Shown here one piece after another: positions 34,401-40,915 of a stretch of 49,838 bases of DNA. A program made the position numbers and the translations under genes. Origin of the DNA: an uncultured Oscillospiraceae bacterium (GTDB lineage: Bacteria; Bacillota; Clostridia; Oscillospirales; Oscillospiraceae); NCBI GenBank assembly GCA_934654755.1, contig CAKUGQ010000017.1, forward strand, positions 1 to 49,838. Direction: 5' to 3'. Below the pieces are notes generated by a model. That model did no database searches and was not told where the DNA came from. It was given only the letters and a program-made list of their open reading frames with translations. Each line of letters begins with the position of its first letter. Position 1 is the first letter of the stretch.

Positions 34401-36014
34401 GATTGCGGGAATATTGCCTTCACCGTCATTGATCTGCATATTGATCATGCCGGAGGCATTGTTGTAGACCACACAGGCAATGGCGCCTGCGGCCTGCGCA
34501 TTGGCCTGCTTCTCGGGGAAGGAATTTCCGCCGCGGGAAACCACGGCGACCTTACCGGAAACATTGACCTTCTCGAAGTCCCCGGCAGTGCCGAAGCCGT
34601 CGACAAACACAAACTCCAGCGTCCGGCTCGCAAAATTCGAGATGAACCGGGTCGCAGCGGTCTGCGCAGTGTCGTTGAAGCCGATCTTCTTTTCACCGAC
34701 GGTGAAGTAAAGCATCTGCGCGCCGTCGTTATCGACGGAGGCAATGGACAGAGCGGCAAGCAGCGTGCTGGGGGTGCCGACCAGACCGTTGTCGGGGTTG
34801 CCCGTCTTGGACAGGTTGGTGCCCGTCAGGTTCTGATAGGCGTTGTTGGTGTCGTTGCCGCCGGCAATGACCACCTGGATGTCGGTCTTTTCAAACAGCG
34901 CCAGAACCTCGGACATATTGCCCGTGGTGTAGCCCGCCGCAGAGCCGAGCGACAGGTTGCAGGCATCAACGTCCAGGCGGACGCAGTCCTCCAGGCCGGC
35001 CATAATGGTCGCCCAGGAAGCGCCGCTTCTGGAGAAGACCTGCATAACGACAATCTGCGCATCCGGCGCAACACCGACGACTTCGCTCGAGGCGATGCGG
35101 TTTGCGGCGGCAATACCGGCGCAGTGGGTGCCGTGGTCATGACCCGCCGTGTTGTGGGACACGTCGAAGTCCATACCGTTGTAGTTGAAAATAAAGGGGA
35201 TCTTGGTGCTGTAGTACGCCTGATTGCGCAGACTGGTCTTGGAGGCGTTCAGGGTATTCCACAGCGTGGCAACCTTCTCCGCGGTCAGGGAGCTGTCGGT
35301 GAGCTTGTCCTCGGACAGCGCGCCGAAGCTGGGGTGACCGAGCGAAATGCCGGTATCCAGAATGGCGACCTTCATGCCCTTGCCGGTGTAGCCGGTGGCA
35401 TTGACGATGTCGGCGCCGATCATGGTGGTGGCATTGGCGGTCATCGGGCTGAGGTTCTCCGGCAGGGAGAACATCGGCGCGACGTAAACGTAATCGACGC
35501 CGGGCATTGCCTCAATGGCGGCCTTGTTGCCGTAGGCGGTCGTAACGCTCATACCGGTCATGGAGATGGTATAGGTAAAGCCGAGCTTGAAGCCCTCCTC
35601 CTTCGCAAAGCGCGCGGTGAGGTTCTCCTCCAGCGCGGACAGGCCGCGAAGCTGCGAGTTCTCGTAGCGGACGACCTTGGCGGAGCGGGCAGCAATTTCG
35701 TCGGCCTTGAAGCCCGCCTTGAGCAAAGGCTGCTGCTTCATGACAACGATCATTTCGACCGTTTCGTCGGCCTCGGGTTCACGGACCTTCAGCGAGAAGC
35801 GGCCGGACGCGTCGTAAACGATCTTTTCCTCGCCCTCGCCGGTGGCGAAGCCGCTGTTATTCTTCGGAATATCGTCCACGGGAAGCTGCACGCCGCCGGT
35901 GCCGGTGCTGCCGGAATCGCCGGGGGCAAAGCCGCTCTCGCGGGCAAAGGTCGCCGGGATAATGCTCAGAAGCATCGCCGCGACGAGCAGGATGGAGAGG
36001 ATGCGTTTCTTCAT
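28404..36014 (-). CDS. Giant secreted subtilisin-like (S8) protease with dockerin and Ig-like domains
   Basis: The 2536-residue protein has a signal peptide (1-24), a propeptide-like region (about 80-190), and an S8 domain with Asp220 (LDTGISLGHP), His294 (DHGTHCAG), oxyanion Asn in AGGND and Ser620 (GTSMATP). A PA-like insert lies near 485-525. At about 778-835 there is a dockerin: two calcium loops, DFNHDGEITTAD from Asp780 and DVNGDGEINEAD from Asp816. Further on come a C5a-peptidase-like Fn3 region, three BIG2-like domains (about 1495, 1890, 2245) and beta-propeller-like blocks with repeated 'YDYNTGNIYW' patterns. No LPxTG or SLH anchor exists. It follows, by 18 bp, a gene for a cohesin-like SLH protein that could hold it on the cell surface. 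Confidence 0.9.
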   Translation of the reverse strand: MKKRILSILLVAAMLLSIIPATFARESGFAPGDSGSTGTGGVQLPVDDIPKNNSGFATGEGEEKIVYDASGRFSLKVREPEADETVEMIVVMKQQPLLKAGFKADEIAARSAKVVRYENSQLRGLSALEENLTARFAKEEGFKLGFTYTISMTGMSVTTAYGNKAAIEAMPGVDYVYVAPMFSLPENLSPMTANATTMIGADIVNATGYTGKGMKVAILDTGISLGHPSFGALSEDKLTDSSLTAEKVATLWNTLNASKTSLRNQAYYSTKIPFIFNYNGMDFDVSHNTAGHDHGTHCAGIAAANRIASSEVVGVAPDAQIVVMQVFSRSGASWATIMAGLEDCVRLDVDACNLSLGSAAGYTTGNMSEVLALFEKTDIQVVIAGGNDTNNAYQNLTGTNLSKTGNPDNGLVGTPSTLLAALSIASVDNDGAQMLYFTVGEKKIGFNDTAQTAATRFISNFASRTLEFVFVDGFGTAGDFEKVNVSGKVAVVSRGGNSFPEKQANAQAAGAIACVVYNNASGMINMQINDGEGNIPAIFISQSFGLYLKEQYEAGVRSLTVCDGTPTLIKLDRTVSDFSSWGVTPDLKLKPELAGVGGNIYSTRDPSISGSNYGYMSGTSMATPQITGAMAVLVEYLRETYPEFKEAELRRLAANLMMSTANPVMAALNLEVSPRGQGAGLADLTRATQTLAYLSNPDAYEFRPKGEFGDDDEKTGVYEFRFTIHNLSATENLTYTFDASVLSESVSVIGGVKYIAGKPYRLNAKVEILGEGSDEMLAYDFNHDGEITTADARVLLLHVTGESVIGQDDCHYAYLDVNGDGEINEADVDVILDFCAELEVSVDLMKKIEATEAAAVESVEVKVGQSVTLTARITLSDDDKQYLNENFENGIYIEGFLYANTDKEGSRLNMPFVGFYGDWSDAPIFDSADESEASLYPRRIYTANAQIGTNPYIRTGAFGDQYNAFSYANPLAEIDVGLLRNAKQIRFTVTDAKTGEVYWTLSGTDIAKSYYNSGYGMIFPFYVLNGDGEVWDGMDAEGNKLPDGTEVIYTTEAWLDDGDDIVDDSFSFHIRLDDKAPELVNAATLQQDLMVRISDNSLILPLKIRDNQHVAAVIFTNKQGVIMGKYEIPNTPGEIYNAEFDITGFGVDFTITICDYACNETEIEVSLDLGDLDVSDPTVRTLEKGRLYGCETFDGALVEGGWFSANKADFSDPRNETYDSTNRYYSAEFVNGRLIAQRASDGALVLVTPYSSYWGTTVLLEQRGKVGDSGVWVLYDMALDYSSKGAGEWDTRKNSLYAVGWYYQGDNDGDGKDDGANSLFKISFYDDGYVSVDRIAEISGTDGELLTLGCTTEGQLYGISTAGKFYSVERDGTATYIGTTEFVNYENYSGANVIQSMGYDHNTDTMYWYAHSQTAAGGRYINVNVTYTVDLETGHCTEVGTYGPGGQTCLFVPNELESDLFVYGVKPERFQASEWQMNLAIGQRKRVEVKWQPWNAAQTKLTWRSVDESIATVSASGFVTAKSTGTTYIEVTGQVWNQWIWNPETSQYEAGWEDYTTSVKVTVLPSADAIYSYVLADFKNADNNFRWVTFKDITPGSLTQIAKQKLPAMDREGNPVMTDALWQGGAYYNGYVYTVTMESGVVDNVIYAGTALYRFKVNKGKTPDQTTFGEPERVGFTENVELGNLGFDYNTGRMYAVDYTHGGLAIVDLDTGAADLLGTYSGDIGGPAITPAMCVTAEGLIVVSDMSGQLYTVDPDTLATYRIDGGSLGQNTWYYAAMTYDYNTGNIYWNPCMNAKQSPLCLVRIQPTEWDPNRLEAVIVDLGDISTSSGVETTVLFTIPENEPETRQIPVESIDITNGETAVGLVGGTLKLNTVTNPLRPTVQTKTWTTSNPDVVTVDRFGTMTFTGVGTATVTVSITNKDEATYGGPFTDSIEVTVYASAGNMIGFLNGDDYGSQYYDFWLTVPDNDLTHSPVTVSAINSYSLRTGVYYDGYIYAYLSNGKFHRFDANNVANYVDLGTVNLDTETDQITGMAVDYASGKVYAVTLSGKFGTVNLDNGQFTEIGTPDAKISVLAVDKRGVVYAAGSRVFGEEAKLYTVNPADAECTFVKDIPGAHVGTGANYYGSKMYNAQMTYDFKTDRIYLHATYYTKSLAYCSGMYMMLLGNETPEILSLGKVAIQTAPGRDTKIGKAYLGLLATTPDMADVPVGEVNGLLLNKTVGRIQKGSELQLSATVRPSNAVNKNVTWSSSNPEIAAVDANGKVLGVSEGVVTITVRSEQTGVTASCTVTVVDLTGKPASKAFTVSGKRDALISFNPELPGATAEVVASFSGGTTIAGMAYDGENGIWYVANEGALPHLYYYDMTTGQSAYKGTLYTFSDASDLAYDPVERALYVVSNYYIFQFLVDKLESFSYSSAFIDVSNLGGMPQARTVTVKDGYAYFLGRGYNGTVLYRVNQEMRANEVEIVASDIDLVVENRVNEMVWDETNGCFYVTDSSDLIYKLVVDETAGTHTLTKIDTVGDGIDINGLTIIPAKAD

Positions 36015-36032
36015 TCGTATAACTCCCCTTTC

Positions 36033-37067
36033 TTACGGATTCAGCAGGATGTCCAGGCGCATAACAACCGTCGCGAGCATTGCGCGGGTCGAAAGCCCTC
36101 TCGGATCAAGCTTGACGTATTCGTTGCCGATGATGATACCATTGTCCACGGCCCAGATCATGTAGTCGCGGGCATAGCTCTGGACGCTCGAAGCGTCGCC
36201 GAATTTCTCCAGATTGCCCTTCGGAGTGATGTCGGCGCCGGCATATTTGGCATAGCGAGCCAGGAACGTCACCATCTCCTCGCGCGTTACGGAGCGCAGC
36301 GGTTCGAAGTGCTTCTCGTCCATGCCGTTGGCGATGCCGTTCTTCCACGCCCACGCAACCGCAACGGAATACCACTGGCCGTTGGCCACGTCGGTGAAGG
36401 GATAACGCGCATCGACATGGGGGCTTCCGGCCATACGCCACAGGACGGTCACGACCATCGCGCGGCTGGTGTCGGTGTTGGGCTCAAAGGTGTCGGCGGA
36501 CATACCGTTCATGTAGCCGCGTGCGGTTACAAAGTCAACGGCATCGTGGTACCACTGATTTTCGTTGACGTCTTTGTACTTGGCCGAGGCGCAGCCGGCC
36601 GAGATCGTGATCTCGCCGCCGAACGTGAGCTCGGACACACCGGTCAGGTAGCCGCCGGTCAGCTCGACGGTCGCGTCGCCTTCCTTGACGACAAGGAAGT
36701 GCAGGCAGAAGGCATCCGCCTTGGCCGCGGCGGCCGAAGCCGCGAAGGTCAGCGTCAGGGTGCCTTGTGTGTTTGCGTTGACGCTCAGACGCGGTGCTTT
36801 TTCGCCCCATGCCTCTCCGCAGGTCGCGCTTTCAAAGCGGAGCTTGTCGGCGTCGTAGCGGAGCGTCAGCTTGCCGTCGGTCACGACGTTTTCCTCGTTG
36901 ACCTCGATGCAGACCTCAACCCGGTCGCCCGCAACCGCGGACTGCTTATCCGCCTTGAGCGACAGGAGCGCATCCTCTGCCGGAGCGGCAAAGCCGGTGA
37001 TGCTCATGCCGAGCAGCATCGCGACCGCCAGCACCGCACAGACGAGCAGACGAACGTTCTTTCTCAT
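36033..37067 (-). CDS. Cohesin-like plus S-layer-homology surface anchor protein
   Basis: The 344-residue protein has a signal peptide (1-27), a beta-sandwich domain at about 34-158 with cohesin features (VAGDRVEVCIEVN, GKLTLRYDADKLRFESA, FLVVKEGDATVELTGG) and three SLH repeats (about 160-344; KYKDVNENQWYHDAVDF, FTDVANGQWYSVAVAWA, YARDYMIWAVDNGII). SLH repeats bind pyruvylated cell-wall polymers. This is the plan of an anchoring scaffoldin. It starts at the ATG at 37065-37067 with AGGAGG upstream and lies directly ahead of the dockerin protease in one operon. The cohesin call is by pattern and is less sure than SLH. Confidence 0.85.
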   Translation of the reverse strand: MRKNVRLLVCAVLAVAMLLGMSITGFAAPAEDALLSLKADKQSAVAGDRVEVCIEVNEENVVTDGKLTLRYDADKLRFESATCGEAWGEKAPRLSVNANTQGTLTLTFAASAAAAKADAFCLHFLVVKEGDATVELTGGYLTGVSELTFGGEITISAGCASAKYKDVNENQWYHDAVDFVTARGYMNGMSADTFEPNTDTSRAMVVTVLWRMAGSPHVDARYPFTDVANGQWYSVAVAWAWKNGIANGMDEKHFEPLRSVTREEMVTFLARYAKYAGADITPKGNLEKFGDASSVQSYARDYMIWAVDNGIIIGNEYVKLDPRGLSTRAMLATVVMRLDILLNP

Positions 37068-37199
37068 AAGGTATCCTCCTTCGTATTTCGCAATCGCTGC
37101 AGAGACTGTCAAGGTCCCTTTCCGCGCCGGGAAGCGCCGCCACTCCTGCATTCAATGCATTTTTCGACAGAAATCCTGCAACTTTTGCAGCTTGGGTTC

Positions 37200-37229
37200 A
37201 TCATACCACAATAGCAGGACAAAACGCAA
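37200..37229 (-). promoter_or_regulatory. Promoter of the SLH/protease operon
   Basis: On the minus strand TTGCGT (37224-37229), an 18-bp spacer ending TGG, and TATGAT (37200-37205). The leader is about 125 nt. Confidence 0.55.
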
Positions 37230-37387
37230 GTGTATTTTGCAAAAAAATATGGATTCTTAACAATTCAGCAATCACACCAAATTCACGATACGTGTTTTGG
37301 CAAAAACGACGAAAACGCCCTTTTCGCCGGTTTTTGGGCGCCTTGGCGGATAAGCTCGCCCGCATCGGCGTCCCTGCATTTTCTGCA
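37230..37387. other. Intergenic stretch with no gene recognised
   Basis: Between the SLH promoter and the terminator of the next minus-strand gene I see no convincing coding frame, repeat or RNA. Confidence 0.4.
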
Positions 37388-37419
37388 GCAAAAACGGCGT
37401 CCCTTTTTCGGGACGCCGT
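37388..37419 (-). terminator. Terminator after the membrane protein gene
   Basis: ACGGCGTCCC (37394-37403) and GGGACGCCGT (37410-37419), followed on the minus strand by TTTTTGC. Its stem resembles the acs operon terminator at 20488-20520. Confidence 0.75.
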
Positions 37420-37504
37420 CGGCAGATACGGTAAATCGTTTTTGTTGCGGAAAACGAAGCGGCGCGGCAAGCAGAGAAAAAGTCCCGCAAACCCGCCGTG
37501 CGGT

Positions 37505-38383
37505 CTACGTCTCCTCCCGAATGTCGGGGAGCTCCTGCGCTTCCTGCGCCGCTTCGGACGGAGCGGCCGGTTCGGCCTCGTCCGGGAGCGTAAGCGGCGG
37601 CCGCACACGGCGCTGTGCGCCGCGCGCATGAAGAAGCTGCCACGCCCCCAACGCCAGCAGCAGCCACAGTCCCAGCGCGCTGAGCTTGTCCGCCCCGCCG
37701 CCGTTTTTGAATGCATCCGCCAGTGAGATCGACTGAAAATAGACCGCAGAGAGCGTCCAGAACAGGCAGAGCCGCCGCTTGCCGCGATCAAAGCAGAAGC
37801 CCGCAAGCTGGAAGGCCGAAAGCATGGCACAGATCAGCGTCAGCAGGCTGAAGCAGTAATCGTGCAGGGACGGATCGGTATTCCAGCCCTGAAACTGAAC
37901 GACCAGACGCAGCGCCAGATACAGGCTCTGGCACATATAAAGCAGCGGCGACGGGCGCTTGCCCTCCAGGCAGCGCCGTGCCAGTAACGCCATACACACC
38001 GCCGCCGCGAGTGCGACCAGCGGCTCCAGCACGGCTACAATCCGTCCCATTACGGTCGGGGCGCTCGTACCGGAAAAAGCGCTCCAGATCGCGCCCAACG
38101 CCAGCAGCGCCGCAGCGGGATAGTAGCCCCAGAAGACCGGCGAACGCGGCGCAAGCACCTGTGCCGCACGGGCGCGCGGTGCAAGCCGCAGCAGCAGCCC
38201 TATCAATACAAGTAGCCATACGACGGTTAAAACGGCCAGATAGATATGTCTTGCGCTGCCGGGCGCAAGCGTTCCGTCCGGCTGAAGCTCCGAGGCAAGC
38301 TGTCCGGCACGCAGGATCAGTCCGACCAGTGAAAAGGCCGCGCACAGCGCGGCAAGCAGCCGGATCAGAGTTTTTTGTTTCAA
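37505..38383 (-). CDS. Unknown polytopic membrane protein
   Basis: The 292-residue protein has about seven or eight hydrophobic segments with basic loops (RLLRLAPRARAAQ, RGKRRLCLF) and an acidic cytoplasmic C-terminus (DEAEPAAPSEAAQEAQEL). I do not recognise the family. I chose the TTG at 38381-38383 because AAAGGAGG lies 8 bp upstream; the only other starts upstream lack a site. It stands alone, ending at the terminator 37388-37419, and is divergent from the rimP operon. Confidence 0.7.
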   Translation of the reverse strand: MKQKTLIRLLAALCAAFSLVGLILRAGQLASELQPDGTLAPGSARHIYLAVLTVVWLLVLIGLLLRLAPRARAAQVLAPRSPVFWGYYPAAALLALGAIWSAFSGTSAPTVMGRIVAVLEPLVALAAAVCMALLARRCLEGKRPSPLLYMCQSLYLALRLVVQFQGWNTDPSLHDYCFSLLTLICAMLSAFQLAGFCFDRGKRRLCLFWTLSAVYFQSISLADAFKNGGGADKLSALGLWLLLALGAWQLLHARGAQRRVRPPLTLPDEAEPAAPSEAAQEAQELPDIREET

Positions 38384-38498
38384 GGGGGTCGCCTCCTTTA
38401 TTATGTGTATTATAGCACGCCGCGCGGCGGGCTGGCAAGATTTTTTCCGCACGGCGAAAAAAATCCCGCACTTCGTACGAAAAACACAGAAAAAGTCC

Positions 38499-38527
38499 TT
38501 GCATTTACCCCATAAGGATGGTATAAT
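38499..38527 (+). promoter_or_regulatory. Promoter of the rimP-nusA-infB operon
   Basis: TTGCAT (38499-38504), a 17-bp spacer ending TGG, and TATAAT (38522-38527). Start point about 38534. Confidence 0.8.
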
Positions 38528-38552
38528 AAGGGCAATCTATAGTAGGAATACT

Positions 38553-38580
38553 AAGAGAGGGGTTGTCCCCTCTCTTTTTT
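38553..38580 (+). terminator. Leader terminator (attenuator candidate) ahead of rimP
   Basis: AAGAGAGGGG (38553-38562), loop TTGT, CCCCTCTCTT (38567-38576) and further T. It lies between the promoter and rimP, so it must be read through for the operon to be expressed. In Bacillus the matching operon is known to be autoregulated by NusA-stimulated termination in its leader. Confidence 0.8.
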
Positions 38581-38603
38581 CTGAAACGGGAGGTTGCAAC
38601 GTT

Positions 38604-39056
38604 ATGAAGATCACAGAACAGGTCTGGGCATTGGCGCAGCCGATCGTGGAGCAGCAGGGCTGCTCTCTTTGGGACGTGGAGTATGTCCGCGAGGGCGGTC
38701 AATGGTTCCTCCGGCTGTATCTGGATAAGGAAGGCGGCGTAAACATCGACGATTGCGAGGCCGTCTCCCGTGCGCTCGACCCGCTGCTCGACGAGGCCGA
38801 CCCCATTCCCGAAAGCTACTGCTTCGAGGTCAGCTCCGCCGGTCTGGAACGTCAGCTCAAGCGTCCGTCGGACTTTGAGCGCTTCATGGGCGCGCCGATT
38901 CTGATGCGGCTGTACCGTCCCGTCGGAGGCCGGAAGGAGCTGACCGGCACGCTTGGCGGCTATGCCGACGGCTGCATCAGCATCAACTGTGCCGACGGCA
39001 CGCATACACTGAAACAATCCGAAGTCGCGCTCGTACGGCTTCGCGCGGAATTCTAA
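38604..39056 (+). CDS. rimP: Ribosome maturation factor RimP
   Basis: The 150-residue protein helps mature the 30S subunit. The SLWDVEYVREGGQWFLRLYLD N-terminal domain and the SSAGLERQLKRPSDFERFMG motif are diagnostic. GGGAGG precedes the ATG at 38604. It is the first gene of the operon, 10 bp ahead of nusA. Confidence 0.96.
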   Translation: MKITEQVWALAQPIVEQQGCSLWDVEYVREGGQWFLRLYLDKEGGVNIDDCEAVSRALDPLLDEADPIPESYCFEVSSAGLERQLKRPSDFERFMGAPILMRLYRPVGGRKELTGTLGGYADGCISINCADGTHTLKQSEVALVRLRAEF

Positions 39057-39066
39057 GGAGGCAAAC

Positions 39067-40173
39067 ATGAACGCTGAAAACGCTGAAATCTTTGCGGCGC
39101 TTCGCCAGTTGGAGAAGGATCGCGGCATTCCCGTAAACTATATGGCCGAACGCATCGCGCAGGCTCTGGTCGCCGCGTATAAAAAAGACAAGACCGGCTA
39201 TACCGACAATGTGTTCGTGGATCTGAACGAAGATTCCCTGCGGATGTTCGCGCAGAAGGAAGTCGTCGACGAGGTGTTCAGCCCGGATACCGAGGTCGCG
39301 CTGGACGTCGCTCGTAAGATTGAGCCGCACGCCGAGCTTGGCGATCTTGTAAACGTTGAGATCAAGACGCAGGCCTTCGGCCGCATCGCCGCCCAGACCG
39401 CCAAACAGGTCATCATTCAGGGCATCCGCGAGGCCGAGCGCGGCATGATTTACGACAGCTTCTCCTCCAGGGAGCACGAGCTGCTCACCGGCACGGTGCT
39501 GCGCATTGAACCGAACGGCGACATTACCGTCCGCGTCGGTCAGGGCAACGACCGCACCGACGCCCTGCTGCCGCGCGATGAGCAGTCGCCCGTCGAGCAG
39601 TTCAAAGAGGGCGACATGATCCGCGTCTATGTCATCGAGGTGCGCCGCAGTCAGCGCGGCCCGCAGGTACATGTATCGCGTACCCATCCGGCGCTGGTCA
39701 AGCGTCTGTTCGAGCTGGAGGTTCCGGAGATTGCATCCGGTGCGGTGGAGATTCGCTCCATCGCCCGTGAGGCCGGCTCCCGCACCAAACTGGCCGTCCA
39801 TGCCACGGAGGAAAATATTGATCCCGTCGGCGCCTGTGTCGGCGCGCGCGGTGCCCGTGTCGCCGCGGTCGTCAACGAGCTTCAGGGCGAGAAGATGGAC
39901 ATCGTGGTCTGGTCGGAGGACATCTGTAAGTTCGTCGCTGCGGCGCTTGCCCCGGCGGACGTCCTGAGCGTCACCCAGCTCGGCGAGCAGAAGGTATGCC
40001 GGGCGCTGGTACCGGACGACCAGCTTTCGCTGGCCATCGGCAAGGAGGGGCAGAACGCCCGTCTGGCCGCCCGTCTGACCGGCTGCAAGATCGACATCAA
40101 GCCCGCCTCCTTCACCGGAGACGACGAAATTCCCGCCGCAGCAGAGGACGAAGCACCCGCCGGCACGGAATAA
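39067..40173 (+). CDS. nusA: Transcription termination/antitermination factor NusA
   Basis: The 368-residue protein has the NusA N-terminal polymerase-binding domain (1-125), an S1 domain (about 130-200; LTGTVLRIEPNGDITVRVG), and two KH domains with DPVGACVGARGARVAAVVNEL and LSLAIGKEGQNARLAARLTG. It lacks the C-terminal acidic repeats of proteobacterial NusA, normal for Firmicutes. It modulates pausing and termination and may act on the leader hairpin at 38553-38580 of its own operon. Confidence 0.97.
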   Translation: MNAENAEIFAALRQLEKDRGIPVNYMAERIAQALVAAYKKDKTGYTDNVFVDLNEDSLRMFAQKEVVDEVFSPDTEVALDVARKIEPHAELGDLVNVEIKTQAFGRIAAQTAKQVIIQGIREAERGMIYDSFSSREHELLTGTVLRIEPNGDITVRVGQGNDRTDALLPRDEQSPVEQFKEGDMIRVYVIEVRRSQRGPQVHVSRTHPALVKRLFELEVPEIASGAVEIRSIAREAGSRTKLAVHATEENIDPVGACVGARGARVAAVVNELQGEKMDIVVWSEDICKFVAAALAPADVLSVTQLGEQKVCRALVPDDQLSLAIGKEGQNARLAARLTGCKIDIKPASFTGDDEIPAAAEDEAPAGTE

Positions 40174-40218
40174 TTACCGCACACCCATCCGGATCCCCGA
40201 CGAAAGGAGCCTGTCGCG

Positions 40219-40494
40219 ATGCAGAAAAAGATCCCGCTGCGGCAATGCCTCGGCTGCCGCGAAATGAAGCCCAAGCGCGAGCTTTTGCGCGTGGTGCGCT
40301 CGCCGCAGGGCACGGTCGGCCTTGACCGCAGCGGCAAGGCGCCCGGTCGGGGCGCCTATCTATGCGCAAGCCCGGAGTGCCTGCAAAAGGCGATTCGCTC
40401 CAAAGCGCTTGCCAGAGCGCTCGACGTACAGATCCCGCAGGAGGTCTACGACTCTCTCATGGCGGAAATGGAGGCGGATTATGGAACAAAATAG
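40219..40494 (+). CDS. ylxR: YlxR family RNA-binding protein (RnpM)
   Basis: The 91-residue protein has the family opening PLRQCLGCREMKPKRELLRV and the GRGAYLC motif. YlxR (RnpM) is known to bind RNase P RNA and modulate it. CGAAAGGAG precedes the ATG. Its last 14 bp overlap the start of the next gene, so the two are translationally coupled. Confidence 0.93.
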   Translation: MQKKIPLRQCLGCREMKPKRELLRVVRSPQGTVGLDRSGKAPGRGAYLCASPECLQKAIRSKALARALDVQIPQEVYDSLMAEMEADYGTK

Positions 40495-40900
40495 AACGCT
40501 GGGTCTGCTCAGCCTGTCGCGCAAGGGCGGCAACCTCGTCTACGGCGAGGAAACGGTCGGCTCGGTCACGCGTGCAGGGCGCGCGCGGCTGGTGCTGCTG
40601 GCCTCGGACGCCTCGCCGCACACCGTCCGGCGGGCAAAGAGCTTTGTCGCCGGAACCGCACAGCCGCTGCTCGTGCTCTCGTTTTCCAAGGACGACCTTG
40701 GCGACGCGCTCGGCACCCCAAGCTGCGCCATTGCCGCGGTCACGGACGTGCGGCTGGCGCAGGCCATCGTCAAAACCCTGGGCGAGCCGGAGCGCTACGC
40801 CGCGCTGCTGGAGGAGCTTTCCCGGCGCGTTGCGCGCGTTGAGCAGCGCCGCGCCGAAGAAAAGGCGCACCGATACAACGTCCGTCACGGCAAGAAGTAA
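40481..40900 (+). CDS. ylxQ: L7Ae/YlxQ family ribosomal-like RNA-binding protein
   Basis: The 139-residue protein has the L7Ae-type fold signature LGLLSLSRKGGNLVYGEETV and LVLLASDASPHTVRR; this family binds kink-turn RNAs. It has an unusually long basic C-terminal extension (about 105-139). It starts at an ATG at 40481 inside the end of ylxR and lies 15 bp before infB. Confidence 0.9.
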   Translation: MEQNRTLGLLSLSRKGGNLVYGEETVGSVTRAGRARLVLLASDASPHTVRRAKSFVAGTAQPLLVLSFSKDDLGDALGTPSCAIAAVTDVRLAQAIVKTLGEPERYAALLEELSRRVARVEQRRAEEKAHRYNVRHGKK

Positions 40901-40915
40901 CATGGAGGTGGCTTT

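Noticed and set aside
28380..37214. A 2944-codon open frame on the plus strand opposite the protease and SLH genes
   Set aside because: It lies exactly antisense to two genes with clear domains, has no ribosome binding site, and reads as a GC-rich mirror (Val/Asp/Gly/Ala/Arg repeats) typical of antisense shadows.
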